DNA from: Kushneria sinocarnis
Lineage (GTDB): Bacteria > Pseudomonadota > Gammaproteobacteria > Pseudomonadales > Halomonadaceae
Length of the DNA: 64,000 bases
Reading direction: 5' to 3'
NCBI RefSeq assembly: GCF_003633775.1
Contig: NZ_RBIN01000004.1
Span: forward strand, 248,001 to 312,000
The translations under genes and the position numbers were made by a program. A model generated the notes under the pieces. The model searched no databases. It was given only the letters and a program-made list of their open reading frames with translations, and had not been told where the DNA came from. Shown here in pieces: positions 10,836-22,642 of this stretch (positions within the stretch are counted from its first letter, which is position 1; every line of letters starts with the position of its first letter).

Positions 10836-11497
10836 GGCGTCCCGTCCCGGTTGTCATCCCGCGCGACATAACGATAGGTGCGTGCCTGCAGCGACAGCTT
10901 GAGCGCCCCGCCACCCTCGCTGTCGGCGACCGGCTGCAGGGTGAAATCATGCAGTGTCACGATGCGTGGCAGTGCCGCCATGCCGGCCATGAAGGCACCC
11001 AGATGGTGGTAATCGCCGCGCACCCGGATCGCCAGCGGCTGCTCGATATAGAAATCGTGCGACACGGTGGGCTCGAGCTTCAGCAGCTCGATCTCCAGCT
11101 GTGCGCGGCGGGCCAGTTCACTGATGCCATCCAGCAGTGAAGGCACTTCGGTATCGGTCGGCAGCATGGCAATCAGCTGTTCCATGCGCCGGTCGAGCGT
11201 GCCCATCTGCGCCTGCAGCAGGGGCAGATTGGCAGCCTGCCAGGCCCGGGTACCGTACTCGTCCAGCAGTCGCTGCTCCTCGTCCTGCGCATCCGCCAGC
11301 GCCTGCTGACCCGGGGTGACCAGCAACCACTGGGCAGCAGCGATACCAGCGGCCATGACCAGCGCGCAGCACAAAAGCTGCAGCGGCTTCGGCCAGCTAC
11401 CGGCCTCGGCCGGATCCAGACTGCGCCACTCCACCTCGCGGAAGCGCCGCCACTCGGTGTGCCAGTCGGACCGATGCTTCAGGAATCGACGCATCAT
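10832..11497 (-). CDS. pilO: Type IV pilus assembly protein PilO
   Basis: PilO is a bitopic inner-membrane protein that pairs with PilN to form the alignment complex of the pilus machine. The 221 residues comprise a cytoplasmic N-terminus, one membrane helix at about 38-60, a coiled coil rich in Q, E and L at about 65-115, and a ferredoxin-like periplasmic domain. The YHHLGAFMAGMAALPRIVTL segment is typical of the family. It overlaps both pilN and pilP by 4 nt. The recognition rests on this context as well as on the sequence. Confidence 0.92.
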   Translation of the reverse strand: MMRRFLKHRSDWHTEWRRFREVEWRSLDPAEAGSWPKPLQLLCCALVMAAGIAAAQWLLVTPGQQALADAQDEEQRLLDEYGTRAWQAANLPLLQAQMGTLDRRMEQLIAMLPTDTEVPSLLDGISELARRAQLEIELLKLEPTVSHDFYIEQPLAIRVRGDYHHLGAFMAGMAALPRIVTLHDFTLQPVADSEGGGALKLSLQARTYRYVARDDNRDGTP

Positions 11498-12111
11498 GAC
11501 GACGCTTCCTCCCCTGCCCGGATGGCAGGCTCACCGGTATTGACGGGGAGCATGAGGTTGAAGCGTCGCATTCGTGGCGTCTTGTCATCGGCACGCACAT
11601 CCTGCAGCTGCGGCTCGCCGAAGATATCGCTGCCGGCCAGCCGCCGCAGCTGTTCGGAAACCTGACGATTGCTGCCTGCCAGGCCACTGATCTCGAGCTG
11701 TTCCCCGTGACGCGCCACGCGATCGAAATGCACCCCGTCCACCAGGGTCGCGGTCAGCGCGTTGTAGATCATCACCGTATAGGGCCGGCTGAACTCGAGG
11801 CGGCGAATCAGCGCAATGCGACCCTGCAGCTGTTCGCGACGTGCCTGTAGCGACTGCACCGAGGCGATGTCCTGCTGCAGCCGGGTCATGCTGTCGCGAA
11901 TGTGCGCCAGCCGTGCCTGCTCAAGCTGCAGCTGATGACCGACCAGTGCCGCCCTGCCCCAGCCGATGCCGCCCCCCAGCAGCGCACAGGCCACCACCAC
12001 GAGCAGAAAGATGCGGTTGTGGCGTTCCCGCTGACGCGCCCGCCAGGGCAGCAGATTGATGCTGATGCCCAGCAGCTCATGCGCCGCCCCGACGTCATCG
12101 CTACGCTTCAC
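11494..12111 (-). CDS. pilN: Type IV pilus assembly protein PilN
   Basis: PilN binds cytoplasmic PilM through its N-terminal tail and dimerises with PilO. The conserved tail motif INLLPWR is seen at about residues 18-24, followed by one membrane helix at about 34-55, a coiled coil at about 60-105 and a small periplasmic domain. Length is 205 residues, near the family norm. The 4-nt overlaps on both sides place it in the coupled pilMNOP unit. Confidence 0.94.
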   Translation of the reverse strand: MKRSDDVGAAHELLGISINLLPWRARQRERHNRIFLLVVVACALLGGGIGWGRAALVGHQLQLEQARLAHIRDSMTRLQQDIASVQSLQARREQLQGRIALIRRLEFSRPYTVMIYNALTATLVDGVHFDRVARHGEQLEISGLAGSNRQVSEQLRRLAGSDIFGEPQLQDVRADDKTPRMRRFNLMLPVNTGEPAIRAGEEASS

Positions 12112-13205
12112 AGTGCCACCCGCATGGCCAGACCACAGGCCGTCAGCATCGCCGGGGCATCGCGGGTCAGCGCAGCCCGATCGATGGCCCCGTTGAGCGG
12201 CATGCTGTCAAAGGGATTGGCGCCCACTACCGGCAGTCGGCTGTCGCGTGCCAGCTGCTCCTTCAGCCCCGGCAGCAGGCTGGTGCCGCCACCGAGCACG
12301 ATTCGATCAATCTCGCGGGCGCCGGCCGTGGTGTAATAGAGTCGCAGCAGCCGCATGATCTGTTGCACCAGGCCGTTCCGGAACGGCCCCAGCAGTTTCG
12401 CTTCATAATCGGGCAGATCGCCGCGCTTCTTGGCCAACCCTGCTTCCTCGAAGGTCAGGCGATAGTGCTGACGGGTCTCATCGGTCAGCTGCCGGCCACC
12501 GATGTTGCTGTCGCGGGAGTGCACGATGCGGCCTTCGTGGACGATATGAAAGGCCGTCATGGTGGCGCCGATATCGATTACGGCACAGCAGGCGCCACCC
12601 TCGGGGTCCGTCTGCAGCATCAGCTGACGACAGGCTCTTTCCATGGCAAAGGATTCGACATCCACGGCCATGAGTTTCAGCCCGACCCGCTCCAGGGCGT
12701 CGGTCAAAAGCTGGGCATCCGTGCGGCGACAGGCCACCAGCAGAACATTCTCCTGATCGGCATGGCGGGCACTGACCCCAAGCCGATGGAAGTCAAAGGC
12801 CACTTCATTGAACGGAAAGGGGATGTGCCTGTCAGATTCCAGAGCGATCCGGGTTTCGATATCGTCATCGCTCATGCCACGGGGGAGTGACAGCACCTTG
12901 GTAATGGCAGCACTCGAGGGAATGGCCACGGCTGCCCGGCGCGCACGCGGCCGGGCCTGTTCGAGCGCCCGACCGAGCGCCACCACCACCGACTCCATGT
13001 CGCGAATGCGCCGTTCGACCACAGCGCCCTCTGCCAGTGGCTGCACTGCCCAGGATTCGATACGAAAACGATCTCCCTGATGCACCAGTTCCAGAAGCTT
13101 GACGGTTGCCGACGTGATATCGACCCCGATCAGCCCCCCTGTCGATATCCCCCAGGCCAGCACTCGCGGCTCTCCCGTATTGCCCCGCGTCTGCGCGGGC
13201 TGCAT
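12108..13205 (-). CDS. pilM: Type IV pilus assembly ATPase-like protein PilM
   Basis: PilM is an actin/FtsA-like cytoplasmic protein that binds ATP and the PilN tail. The 365 residues show the actin-fold phosphate loops: GVDITSATVKLLEL at about 27-40, VIDIGATMTAF at about 204-214 and the adenosine motif IVLGGGTSLLPGL at about 304-316. It opens the operon pilMNOPQ-aroK-aroB and is divergent from the penicillin-binding protein gene, the usual arrangement in Pseudomonas and relatives. Confidence 0.95.
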   Translation of the reverse strand: MQPAQTRGNTGEPRVLAWGISTGGLIGVDITSATVKLLELVHQGDRFRIESWAVQPLAEGAVVERRIRDMESVVVALGRALEQARPRARRAAVAIPSSAAITKVLSLPRGMSDDDIETRIALESDRHIPFPFNEVAFDFHRLGVSARHADQENVLLVACRRTDAQLLTDALERVGLKLMAVDVESFAMERACRQLMLQTDPEGGACCAVIDIGATMTAFHIVHEGRIVHSRDSNIGGRQLTDETRQHYRLTFEEAGLAKKRGDLPDYEAKLLGPFRNGLVQQIMRLLRLYYTTAGAREIDRIVLGGGTSLLPGLKEQLARDSRLPVVGANPFDSMPLNGAIDRAALTRDAPAMLTACGLAMRVAL

Positions 13206-13306
13206 GATCCCGATCGCATCACGAACGGCATGTCGGCACTGGACGTCATACGGGATCAGGCGAAATACTTATCCCTTTTATGCTGGTCGCCCCAGTGTCG
13301 GCTACT

Positions 13307-13312
13307 TATAAT
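13307..13312 (+). promoter_or_regulatory. Likely -10 box for the PBP1A gene
   Basis: A perfect TATAAT lies about 68 nt before the start of the penicillin-binding protein gene in the divergent gap with pilM. The matching -35 region (TGGTCG with 17-nt spacing) is weak, so the assignment rests on the -10 alone. Confidence 0.5.
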
Positions 13313-13380
13313 GCCCGACTCGTGAACGACCCCATCCAGCGCGGCAACAGCGCCCGCCCATTCGACGGATCGCGTGTTAC

Positions 13381-15909
13381 ATGACGTTCATCAAGCGCCT
13401 TGTGTTCCATATCTTCTGGTTTCTGGTGTCATTAACGGCAGGCACTGTCATGGCTGTAGCCGGCGCCGCCATCTACTTCGGCCCCGGCCTGCCCGATGTC
13501 CACCAGTTACAGCACTATCAGCTCTCCATGCCGCTGCGGGTCTATACCAATGATCACAAGCTGATCGGTGAATTCGGTGCCCAGCGCCGCAAGCTGGTCA
13601 AGGGTCAGAACATCCCGCCCGAAATGACGCATGCGCTGATGGCCGCCGAGGATGCCAATTTCTACGACCATATCGGCGTCTCGCCCAAGGGACTGGCACG
13701 CGCCGCCGTCGAACTGGCCTCCAGCGGGGCCATCCAGTCCGGCGGCAGTACCATCACCATGCAGGTGGCGCGCAACTATCTGCTGACCCTGGATCAGACC
13801 TTCACGCGCAAGATCCGCGAAATCCTGCTGTCACTGCAGATGGAACAGATCCTCGGCAAGCAGCAGATCCTCGAGCTCTACGTCAACAAGATCTATCTCG
13901 GCCAGGGCGCCTATGGCATCGGTGCCGCCGCCGAGACCTATTTCGACAAGCCGCTCGACCAGCTCAGCCTGCCGCAGATGGCTACCCTGGCCGGCCTGCC
14001 CAAGGCGCCCTCGAGCCTCAATCCGATTGCCAACCCCGAACGCTCGCTGATCCGGCGCAACTGGGTACTGCTGCGCATGCAGCAGCTGGGCTATATCGAC
14101 AACCGGACCTATCAGCAGGCGGTCCAGGCACCGATCGGCGTGCAGCGTCACCACAGCGCCCCCGAGGTGCAGGCGCCATGGGTCGCGGAGATGGCGCGCC
14201 AGTTCGCGCTCGAGCGCTTCGGTGACGAGGCCTATACCGGCAACTATCGCGTTACCACCACCATCGACAGCCAGCTGCAGCAGAATGCCCGCAGCGCCCT
14301 GGTGCAGGGGCTGATCGAATATGACACCCGGCATGGCTGGCGGGGACCGGAGCAGCAGGATATTCCCCCGGGGCTGGCCGAGGCGCAGGACAGGGCCAGT
14401 CATCAGGGACTCGAGCAGGAACTCTCCGAATCGCCGGAGGTGGCCCAGACCGCCCGCCAGGCCGCGGAGCGCAGCCGGACCACGGTCAGCGGTGTCGAGG
14501 GTGATGTCAGCAACTGGGTCCAGGTGCTGGATCGCACTCCCCGGCTCGGCCCGCTGCAGCCGGCCATCGTGGTTGCCGACAACGGGCAGCAAATGAAGGT
14601 ACTGCTCAAGAACGATCAGGTCGTGACCCTCGACTGGGATGGCCTGAAATGGGCTCGGGAATGGAAGAGCCCGAAATGGCGCGGTCCGGTCCCCGATACA
14701 GCGGCCGATATCGCCCGGCGCGGCGACATGGTCCGGGTCATGCAGCAGGAGGATGGCGACTGGCGACTGGCCCAGCTACCCGATGCCGAGGCCGCCATCG
14801 TGGTACTCGACCCGCAGACCGGCGCCCTGCGCGCCCTCCAGGGCGGCTTCAGCTTTCAGCGCAGTCAGTACAACCGGGCCACCCAGGCCCAGCGACAGCC
14901 GGGCTCCAACTTCAAGCCATTCATCTATCTGGCAGCGCTGGAGAACGGCATGACCCCGGCCACCATCATCAATGATGCGCCGATCGTGCAGGAAGGAGTG
15001 GGCAGCCAGGACGACTGGCGTCCCGAGAACGCCGAGCGCAGCTTTGGCGGCCCGACCCGGCTGCGGGTGGGACTCTACCGCTCGCTCAATCTGGTCACGA
15101 TCCGCGTGCTGCGCTCGATCGGGCTCGATCAGACCCTGGATTTCCTGCAGCGCATGGGCTTTGATCGGGAACGCCTGCCGCACGGCCTCTCGCTGGCCCT
15201 GGGCAGCGCCAACCTGACCCCGCTGGAGATCGCGCGCGGCTATGCCGAAATCGCCAACGGCGGCTTCCGGGTCCAGCCCTGGTTCATCTCGTCCGTCCAC
15301 AAGGGCGACAGCGATGACAACCTGCTCAGCGCTCCCAGCTCGCCCGCGGCCTGTCGCAGCTGTGATCCGCTCGATTCGACCGTGACCATTGATGGCCGCA
15401 CCTATCCCATCGCCGAGCGCATCGCCAGTCCGGAGTCGGTCTACCTGCTCCACAGCATCATGCGCGATGTCATCGAAAAGGGAACTGGTCAGGCCGCCCG
15501 TGCCCTGAATCGCAGCGATATCGTCGGCAAGACCGGTACCACCAATGATCAGCGCGATGCCTGGTTCTCCGGTTTCAACGATTCGCTGGTCACCACCGTC
15601 TGGGTCGGCAAGGACTCCAACAAGACGATTGCCGAATACGGCTCCCAGGCAGCCCTGCCGATCTGGATGAAGTTCATGGGGCCGGCGCTCGAGGGAACAC
15701 CCGAGGCGACTCCGCCGCAACCGGAGGATATCGTGCGGGTTCGCATCGACCCGGATACCGGCAAGCGGCTGCGCGACGGAGAGCAGGGTGGCATCACCGA
15801 GCTCTTCCGCAAGGACAACCTGCCGCCCTATCAGAAGCGCTCGGTCCAACCGGAGCTGGAGGATGAAAGCGGCTCTCAGGGCACCGGCAGCTATGATGCC
15901 ATTTTCTGA
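13381..15909 (+). CDS. mrcA: Penicillin-binding protein 1A, bifunctional glycosyltransferase/transpeptidase
   Basis: This class A PBP polymerises and cross-links peptidoglycan in the periplasm, anchored by one N-terminal membrane helix (about residues 8-33). The GT51 domain carries EDANFYDHIG with catalytic Glu90. An OB-like insert lies between about 320 and 430. The transpeptidase domain has PGSNFK (nucleophile Ser509, Lys512), the SLN motif in RSLNLVTIR, and KTGT beginning at Lys717. At 842 residues it matches PBP1A of gammaproteobacteria. It is divergent from pilM, a conserved pairing, and is followed directly by a DUF481 outer-membrane protein gene. Confidence 0.96.
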   Translation: MTFIKRLVFHIFWFLVSLTAGTVMAVAGAAIYFGPGLPDVHQLQHYQLSMPLRVYTNDHKLIGEFGAQRRKLVKGQNIPPEMTHALMAAEDANFYDHIGVSPKGLARAAVELASSGAIQSGGSTITMQVARNYLLTLDQTFTRKIREILLSLQMEQILGKQQILELYVNKIYLGQGAYGIGAAAETYFDKPLDQLSLPQMATLAGLPKAPSSLNPIANPERSLIRRNWVLLRMQQLGYIDNRTYQQAVQAPIGVQRHHSAPEVQAPWVAEMARQFALERFGDEAYTGNYRVTTTIDSQLQQNARSALVQGLIEYDTRHGWRGPEQQDIPPGLAEAQDRASHQGLEQELSESPEVAQTARQAAERSRTTVSGVEGDVSNWVQVLDRTPRLGPLQPAIVVADNGQQMKVLLKNDQVVTLDWDGLKWAREWKSPKWRGPVPDTAADIARRGDMVRVMQQEDGDWRLAQLPDAEAAIVVLDPQTGALRALQGGFSFQRSQYNRATQAQRQPGSNFKPFIYLAALENGMTPATIINDAPIVQEGVGSQDDWRPENAERSFGGPTRLRVGLYRSLNLVTIRVLRSIGLDQTLDFLQRMGFDRERLPHGLSLALGSANLTPLEIARGYAEIANGGFRVQPWFISSVHKGDSDDNLLSAPSSPAACRSCDPLDSTVTIDGRTYPIAERIASPESVYLLHSIMRDVIEKGTGQAARALNRSDIVGKTGTTNDQRDAWFSGFNDSLVTTVWVGKDSNKTIAEYGSQAALPIWMKFMGPALEGTPEATPPQPEDIVRVRIDPDTGKRLRDGEQGGITELFRKDNLPPYQKRSVQPELEDESGSQGTGSYDAIF

Positions 15910-15948
15910 TGGCCACCCAGCCCACTGACGTTTACAACCCCGGCCACG

Positions 15949-15972
15949 TCCCGTCACCGTCTGGTGACGGGA
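15949..15972 (+). promoter_or_regulatory. Hairpin covering the ribosome-binding site of the DUF481 gene
   Basis: A perfect 10-bp stem (TCCCGTCACC with GGTGACGGGA, 4-nt loop GTCT) ends two bases before the ATG at 15975. The GGGA in its right arm is the only Shine-Dalgarno-like sequence for that start, so a folded mRNA would hide it. There is no T-run, so it is not a standard terminator. If the true start is the in-frame ATG at 15993, it would simply be a hairpin in the leader. Confidence 0.6.
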
Positions 15973-15974
15973 AC

Positions 15975-16799
15975 ATGACATCAGTATCCGACATGAACGC
16001 TCTCTGCACTGCATGCAAGCGGCATGCACTAACGCCCGCTGCCCTGCCGGCACTGTTGCTGACCTTCTATAGCCTCGGCCCCGGAGCATCTCACGCCCGT
16101 GCCGAATCGGAGGCCGAATCGCTGTTCTACGCCCCGCCGCCGGCCTCCGATCAGAACAGCGGTTTCAGCGGCCATGCCGAGCTCGGCTATACCGCACTCT
16201 CCGGTAACACCAATACCGAGACCCTGCTGGCCAAGGGACGCCTCTCCTGGTACAGCGAAAAGTGGACACACACCTTTCGCATGGAGACCAAGAGCGTGCG
16301 TGACAGTGGCAACACCAGTGCCGAGCAGTATCTGGTCGGTCAGCGCGAGCGCTACAACCTGGGCGACTCGAACTACCTGTTCGAGCTGGGCCGCTGGGAG
16401 AAGGAGCGCTTTTCCGGTTACGACAACCAGTTCACCACCATCGCCGGCTACGGCCGCCAGCTGCTCGACACCGACCACCAGCAGCTGTCGATCGAAGGGG
16501 GCCCGGGGTATCGGTTCGATGATTTCGAGGGCGGCGGCAGCAAGCACAACGCCGTTGGCTATGGCGCCTTCGACTACGACTTTCAGCTGACCGATACGGC
16601 CAGCTTTACCCAGCAGGCCTCGATCGAGGCCGCCTCCGACAACATTACCGCCCGCTCCTACACCGCCATCTCCGTGGCGCTGAATTCGAGCCTGTCACTG
16701 CGGGTTTCACACGAGCTCAAGAGCAACTCCAACCCGCCGGATGAAGCCGAAGCGCATACCGACCGCACCACCGCGGCCTCGGTTGTCTACAATTTCTGA
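15975..16799 (+). CDS. DUF481 outer-membrane beta-barrel protein (YdiY-like)
   Basis: The product belongs to the DUF481 family of predicted outer-membrane barrels, some called salt-induced. It has about 274 residues: an N-terminal signal segment ending about SHARA, then alternating beta-strands beginning SGHAELGYTALSGNTNTETL and ending with an aromatic terminal strand (AASVVYNF) whose final Phe is the usual signal for barrel assembly. The open frame extends back to 15909, touching the PBP1A stop, but that upstream stretch looks non-coding. The start at 15975 gives a secretory signal; 15993 is the alternative. The function of the family is not established. Confidence 0.8.
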   Translation: MTSVSDMNALCTACKRHALTPAALPALLLTFYSLGPGASHARAESEAESLFYAPPPASDQNSGFSGHAELGYTALSGNTNTETLLAKGRLSWYSEKWTHTFRMETKSVRDSGNTSAEQYLVGQRERYNLGDSNYLFELGRWEKERFSGYDNQFTTIAGYGRQLLDTDHQQLSIEGGPGYRFDDFEGGGSKHNAVGYGAFDYDFQLTDTASFTQQASIEAASDNITARSYTAISVALNSSLSLRVSHELKSNSNPPDEAEAHTDRTTAASVVYNF

Positions 16800-16865
16800 C
16801 ATCGATCGGACGCGGCCTTTGCACCGTAGCCGACCGGGATAATCGGCCACCCTGCGGAACCGGAT

Positions 16866-16891
16866 AAAAAAGGCCCCTCTTCAGAGGGGCC
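16866..16891 (-). terminator. Rho-independent terminator of maeB
   Basis: A perfect 8-bp stem (GGCCCCTC with GAGGGGCC, loop TTCA) is followed on the minus strand by six T. It lies about 20 nt after the maeB stop. On the plus strand there is no T-run, so it may not stop transcripts from the DUF481 gene. Confidence 0.9.
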
Positions 16892-16910
16892 CGCGGTGCT
16901 CAAGCCGGCC

Positions 16911-18191
16911 TCAGCCCGGCGAGTTGCCGTAGATCTCATCGACCCCCTTCAGCGGATAGTGCTCCGGGTAGCCCCGGCCCGCTACTCCCGCCTCGATGGC
17001 GGCCTGCGCCACCGCCCCGGAGACCCGCTCCAGCAGGCGCGAATCCACCGGGGTGGGAATGATGTAGCCCCGGCCGAACTCGAGACGTTCGATCTCGTAG
17101 GCCTGCAGCACTTCCTGCGTCACCGGCTCGCGGGCCAGAGCGCTGAGCGCATGCACCGCGGCCACCTTCATGCCTTCGGTAATCTCGCTGGCGCGCACAT
17201 CCAGCGCGCCGCGGAAGATGAACGGAAAGCCCAGCACATTGTTCACCTGGTTGGGGTAATCCGACCGTCCGGTCGCCATGATGACGTCGTCACGCGCGGC
17301 ATGCGCCTCATCGGGATGAATCTCGGGATCGGGATTGGAGCAGGCAAACACGATCGGGTTGTCGGCCATGCGCCTGAGCTGCTCGGCGCTCAGCAGATCC
17401 GGTCCGGAGAGGCCGATGAAGACATCGGCGTCCTCGATGGCATCATCGAGCGTGCGGTGCTCGGTCTCGGTGGCGAACTGCGCCTTGTACGGGTTGAGAT
17501 CGCTGCGCCCGGCATGAATCACGCCCTTGCTGTCGAGCATGGCGATCCGTTCGTTGCACGCCCCCATTTCAATCAGCAGCTTCATGCAGGCGATCGCGGC
17601 AGAGCCGGCCCCGAGGCAGACGATCCGCGCCGACTCGAGCGACTTGCCGGCAATGTCCAGCGCATTGAGCAGCCCGGCAGCGGTGACGATCGCCGTGCCG
17701 TGCTGATCATCGTGAAAGACGGGAATGTTGCAGCGCTGCTTGAGGGCATGCTCGATCTCGAAGCACTCCGGCGCCTTGATATCCTCCAGATTGATGCCGC
17801 CCCAGCTGCCGGCGATATTGGCCACGGTGTCGATGAAGGCCTGCGGCTCGGCGACATCCACCTCGATATCCACGGCATTGATGCCGGCAAACCGCTTGAA
17901 CAGCACGCCCTTGCCTTCCATGACCGGCTTGCTGGCCAGCGCCCCGAGGTTGCCCAGACCCAGAATGGCACTACCGTTGGAGATCACGGCCACCAGATTG
18001 CCCTTGCCGGTATAGCGATAGGCGTTTTCGGGATCGCGGGCAATCTCCCGCACCGGCTCGGCCACGCCGGGGCTGTAGGCGAGCGCCAGATGCTTCTGAC
18101 TGTGCGTGGGCTTGGTGAGCTCGACCGACAGTTTTCCCGGAATGGGCCTGGCGTGATAGTCCAGAGCTTCCTGTCTGCGTGAATCGGACAT
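16911..18191 (-). CDS. maeB: NADP-dependent malic enzyme, short form
   Basis: The enzyme decarboxylates malate to pyruvate and yields NADPH in the cytosol. Key features are LAYSPGVAEP near residue 40, the divalent-metal region FHDDQHGTAIVTAAGLLNAL at about 158-177, the dinucleotide-binding GAGSAAIACMKLL at about 193-205, and ACSNPDPEI. It has 426 residues and lacks the phosphotransacetylase-like C-terminal domain of E. coli MaeB, so it is the compact form. AGGAG lies about 12 nt before the start, rather far. The coenzyme preference is inferred from the family. Confidence 0.9.
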   Translation of the reverse strand: MSDSRRQEALDYHARPIPGKLSVELTKPTHSQKHLALAYSPGVAEPVREIARDPENAYRYTGKGNLVAVISNGSAILGLGNLGALASKPVMEGKGVLFKRFAGINAVDIEVDVAEPQAFIDTVANIAGSWGGINLEDIKAPECFEIEHALKQRCNIPVFHDDQHGTAIVTAAGLLNALDIAGKSLESARIVCLGAGSAAIACMKLLIEMGACNERIAMLDSKGVIHAGRSDLNPYKAQFATETEHRTLDDAIEDADVFIGLSGPDLLSAEQLRRMADNPIVFACSNPDPEIHPDEAHAARDDVIMATGRSDYPNQVNNVLGFPFIFRGALDVRASEITEGMKVAAVHALSALAREPVTQEVLQAYEIERLEFGRGYIIPTPVDSRLLERVSGAVAQAAIEAGVAGRGYPEHYPLKGVDEIYGNSPG

Positions 18192-18545
18192 GAGTATCAG
18201 GCACTCCTGACGAGAGATAATCCGATCAGCCTATAGAAAACGGGCATTCCCGACAACTTCCTCAAGTCACTGTCATGCAAGGATTTAGTTTAAACCTTTG
18301 TCGATATTCGGTAGATCTTATGGCTGATCTTTTCGCCATAAACCAGGGGTTATCTTCCCCGCTTTGCAACAGCCGATGTAGCGCTCATCCGAGGCTCCGG
18401 ACGCGCATGCCCCCGAGGCAACGTCAAACACGTCACCTTCGTGCTTGCCAGTCGCCGCCCCGACACCGAAGATGGGCAACCCGCGACCCGGCCCGACCGT
18501 GTCGTGCCGTTTCACCCTGCCTGAGGCAGCTGCGGGAGACTCGCC
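18192..18545. other. Divergent promoter region between maeB and priA
   Basis: These 354 bases hold no convincing gene. The stretch 18230-18350 is AT-rich and probably carries both promoters, but I find no strong -35/-10 pair. The ribosomal protein gene rpmE, which stands before priA in Pseudomonas, is not found on either strand here. Confidence 0.5.
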
Positions 18546-20798
<2,253 letters not shown>

Positions 20799-20814
20799 GT
20801 GCCCGGCGTCGATT

Positions 20815-20842
20815 TTGACACCGGGGCTGGTTGAACGATAAT
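20815..20842 (+). promoter_or_regulatory. Sigma-70 promoter of argS
   Basis: A perfect -35 TTGACA (20815-20820) is separated by 16 nt from GATAAT (20837-20842). It lies just after the priA stop and gives a leader of about 105 nt before argS. Confidence 0.75.
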
Positions 20843-20956
20843 GGCGGGCCCGAATCGGCCCGGCACAAGCAGGCGCCCCGGCCGATCACCGAATACACGC
20901 ATGACTGTCCCCGCCCCGTGTGGGCCCGACCGAGCCGCCACCGGAATGCCAGATCA

Positions 20957-22642
20957 ATGAAAGACACCATTACCGCACTGCTGGAGACCGCACTCGAGGC
21001 GCTCAAGGCCGACGGCACCCTGCCCGCCGAGAGCCATCCGGCCATTCGCATCGATGCCACCCGCGATCGTGAACACGGCGACTACGCCACCAATCTGGCC
21101 ATGACGCTGGCCAAAAGCGCCGGCATGAAACCGCGCGAGCTGGCCGAACGGCTGGTCGCTGCCCTGCCGGAGAGCCCGGTGCTGCACGACATCGAGATCG
21201 CCGGCCCCGGTTTCATCAACTTCTTCGTCGATACCGGCTCGGCTGCCGAGGTGCTGATGACGATCATCGACGCCGGTGACAGCTATGGTCACAGCGATGT
21301 CGGTGGCGGCAGCCCGGTACAGGTCGAATTCGTCTCTGCCAACCCCACCGGTCCGCTGCATGTCGGCCACGGCCGGGGCGCCGCGATCGGCGACACGCTC
21401 TGTCGCCTGCTGGAAGCGACCGGCCATCGGGTCACCCGCGAGTTCTATTACAACGACGCCGGGGCCCAGATCGACAACCTCACCCTCTCGGTGGCCGCCC
21501 GGGTGCGCGGCATCGAGCCGAGTGACCCGAGCTGGCCGGCGGATGGCTATCGCGGTGACTACATCCGCGATGTGGCCGAGAGCTACATGCGCGGCGAAAC
21601 CGTGGTCGCCGACGATCGCCGGGTTACCGCGAAGGCCGACCCCGACGATCAGCAGGCCATTCGCGAGTTTGCCGTGGCCTATCTGCGTCACGAGCAGGAT
21701 CTTGATCTGCGCGCCTTCGGTGTCGGCTTTGATGTCTACTTCCTCGAATCCTCGCTCTACCAGCAGGGCAAGGTCGAGGCCACCGTCGAACGCCTGATCG
21801 AGGGCGGTCACACCTACGAGGCTGACGGGGCGCTGTGGCTGCGCACCACCGACTTCGGGGATGACAAGGATCGGGTGATGCGCAAGCGTGAAGGCGGCTA
21901 CACCTACTTCCTGCCGGATGTCGCCTACCATCTCGACAAGTGGCAGCGCGGCTTCACCACCGTCATCAATGAACAGGGCGCCGATCACCACTCCACTGTC
22001 ACCCGGGTGCGTGCCGGGCTGCAGGCGCTGGATGCCGGCATTCCCGAGGGGTATCCCGACTACGTGCTCCACCAGATGGTACTGGTGACCCGCTCGGGGG
22101 TTGAGGTCAAGCTCTCCAAGCGGGCCGGCAGCTACGTCACCCTGCGTGATCTGATCGAGGAAGTCGGCCGCGATGCAACCCGCTACTTCCTGGTGGCACG
22201 TCCGGCCACCTCGCAGATGACCTTCGATATCGACCTGGCCCGCTCGCAGTCCAACGACAACCCGGTCTACTACGCCCAGTACGCCCACGCCCGGATGTGT
22301 AGTGTCATGGCTCGTGCCGAGCGCGATGGCCACCCCTTTGACGCCGAGCTGGCCCGGGCCAGTCTCGATCGCCTGGCCGAACCCCGCGAGCGCGACCTGA
22401 TCACCCGGCTGCAGCTCTTTCCGGAGACGGTCGCCCGGGCCGCGCTGGCGCGCGAGCCGCACCAGATTGCCGTCTACCTGCAGGAGCTGGCCGCGGAATT
22501 CCACGGCTGTTACAACGCGGTCAGGGTGATGGTCGACGATGATGCCCTGCGCAACGCTCGCCTCGCCCTGGGCCTGGCGGTACGTCAGGTCATGCACAAC
22601 GGACTCGGACTGCTGGGTGTCAGCGCTCCGGAGGAGATGTAA
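20957..22642 (+). CDS. argS: Arginyl-tRNA synthetase
   Basis: The class I synthetase charges tRNA-Arg. The 561-residue product has the N-terminal additional domain, the HIGH-type signature [12 protein letters not shown] at about 128-139, the [12 protein letters not shown] signature in place of KMSKS, and a C-terminal DALR anticodon-binding domain. The frame is open 42 codons further upstream, but [13 protein letters not shown] is the natural N-terminus. It is followed without a gap by the SPOR-domain gene, as in Pseudomonas. Confidence 0.97.
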   Translation: MKDTITALLETALEALKADGTLPAESHPAIRIDATRDREHGDYATNLAMTLAKSAGMKPRELAERLVAALPESPVLHDIEIAGPGFINFFVDTGSAAEVLMTIIDAGDSYGHSDVGGGSPVQVEFVSANPTGPLHVGHGRGAAIGDTLCRLLEATGHRVTREFYYNDAGAQIDNLTLSVAARVRGIEPSDPSWPADGYRGDYIRDVAESYMRGETVVADDRRVTAKADPDDQQAIREFAVAYLRHEQDLDLRAFGVGFDVYFLESSLYQQGKVEATVERLIEGGHTYEADGALWLRTTDFGDDKDRVMRKREGGYTYFLPDVAYHLDKWQRGFTTVINEQGADHHSTVTRVRAGLQALDAGIPEGYPDYVLHQMVLVTRSGVEVKLSKRAGSYVTLRDLIEEVGRDATRYFLVARPATSQMTFDIDLARSQSNDNPVYYAQYAHARMCSVMARAERDGHPFDAELARASLDRLAEPRERDLITRLQLFPETVARAALAREPHQIAVYLQELAAEFHGCYNAVRVMVDDDALRNARLALGLAVRQVMHNGLGLLGVSAPEEM

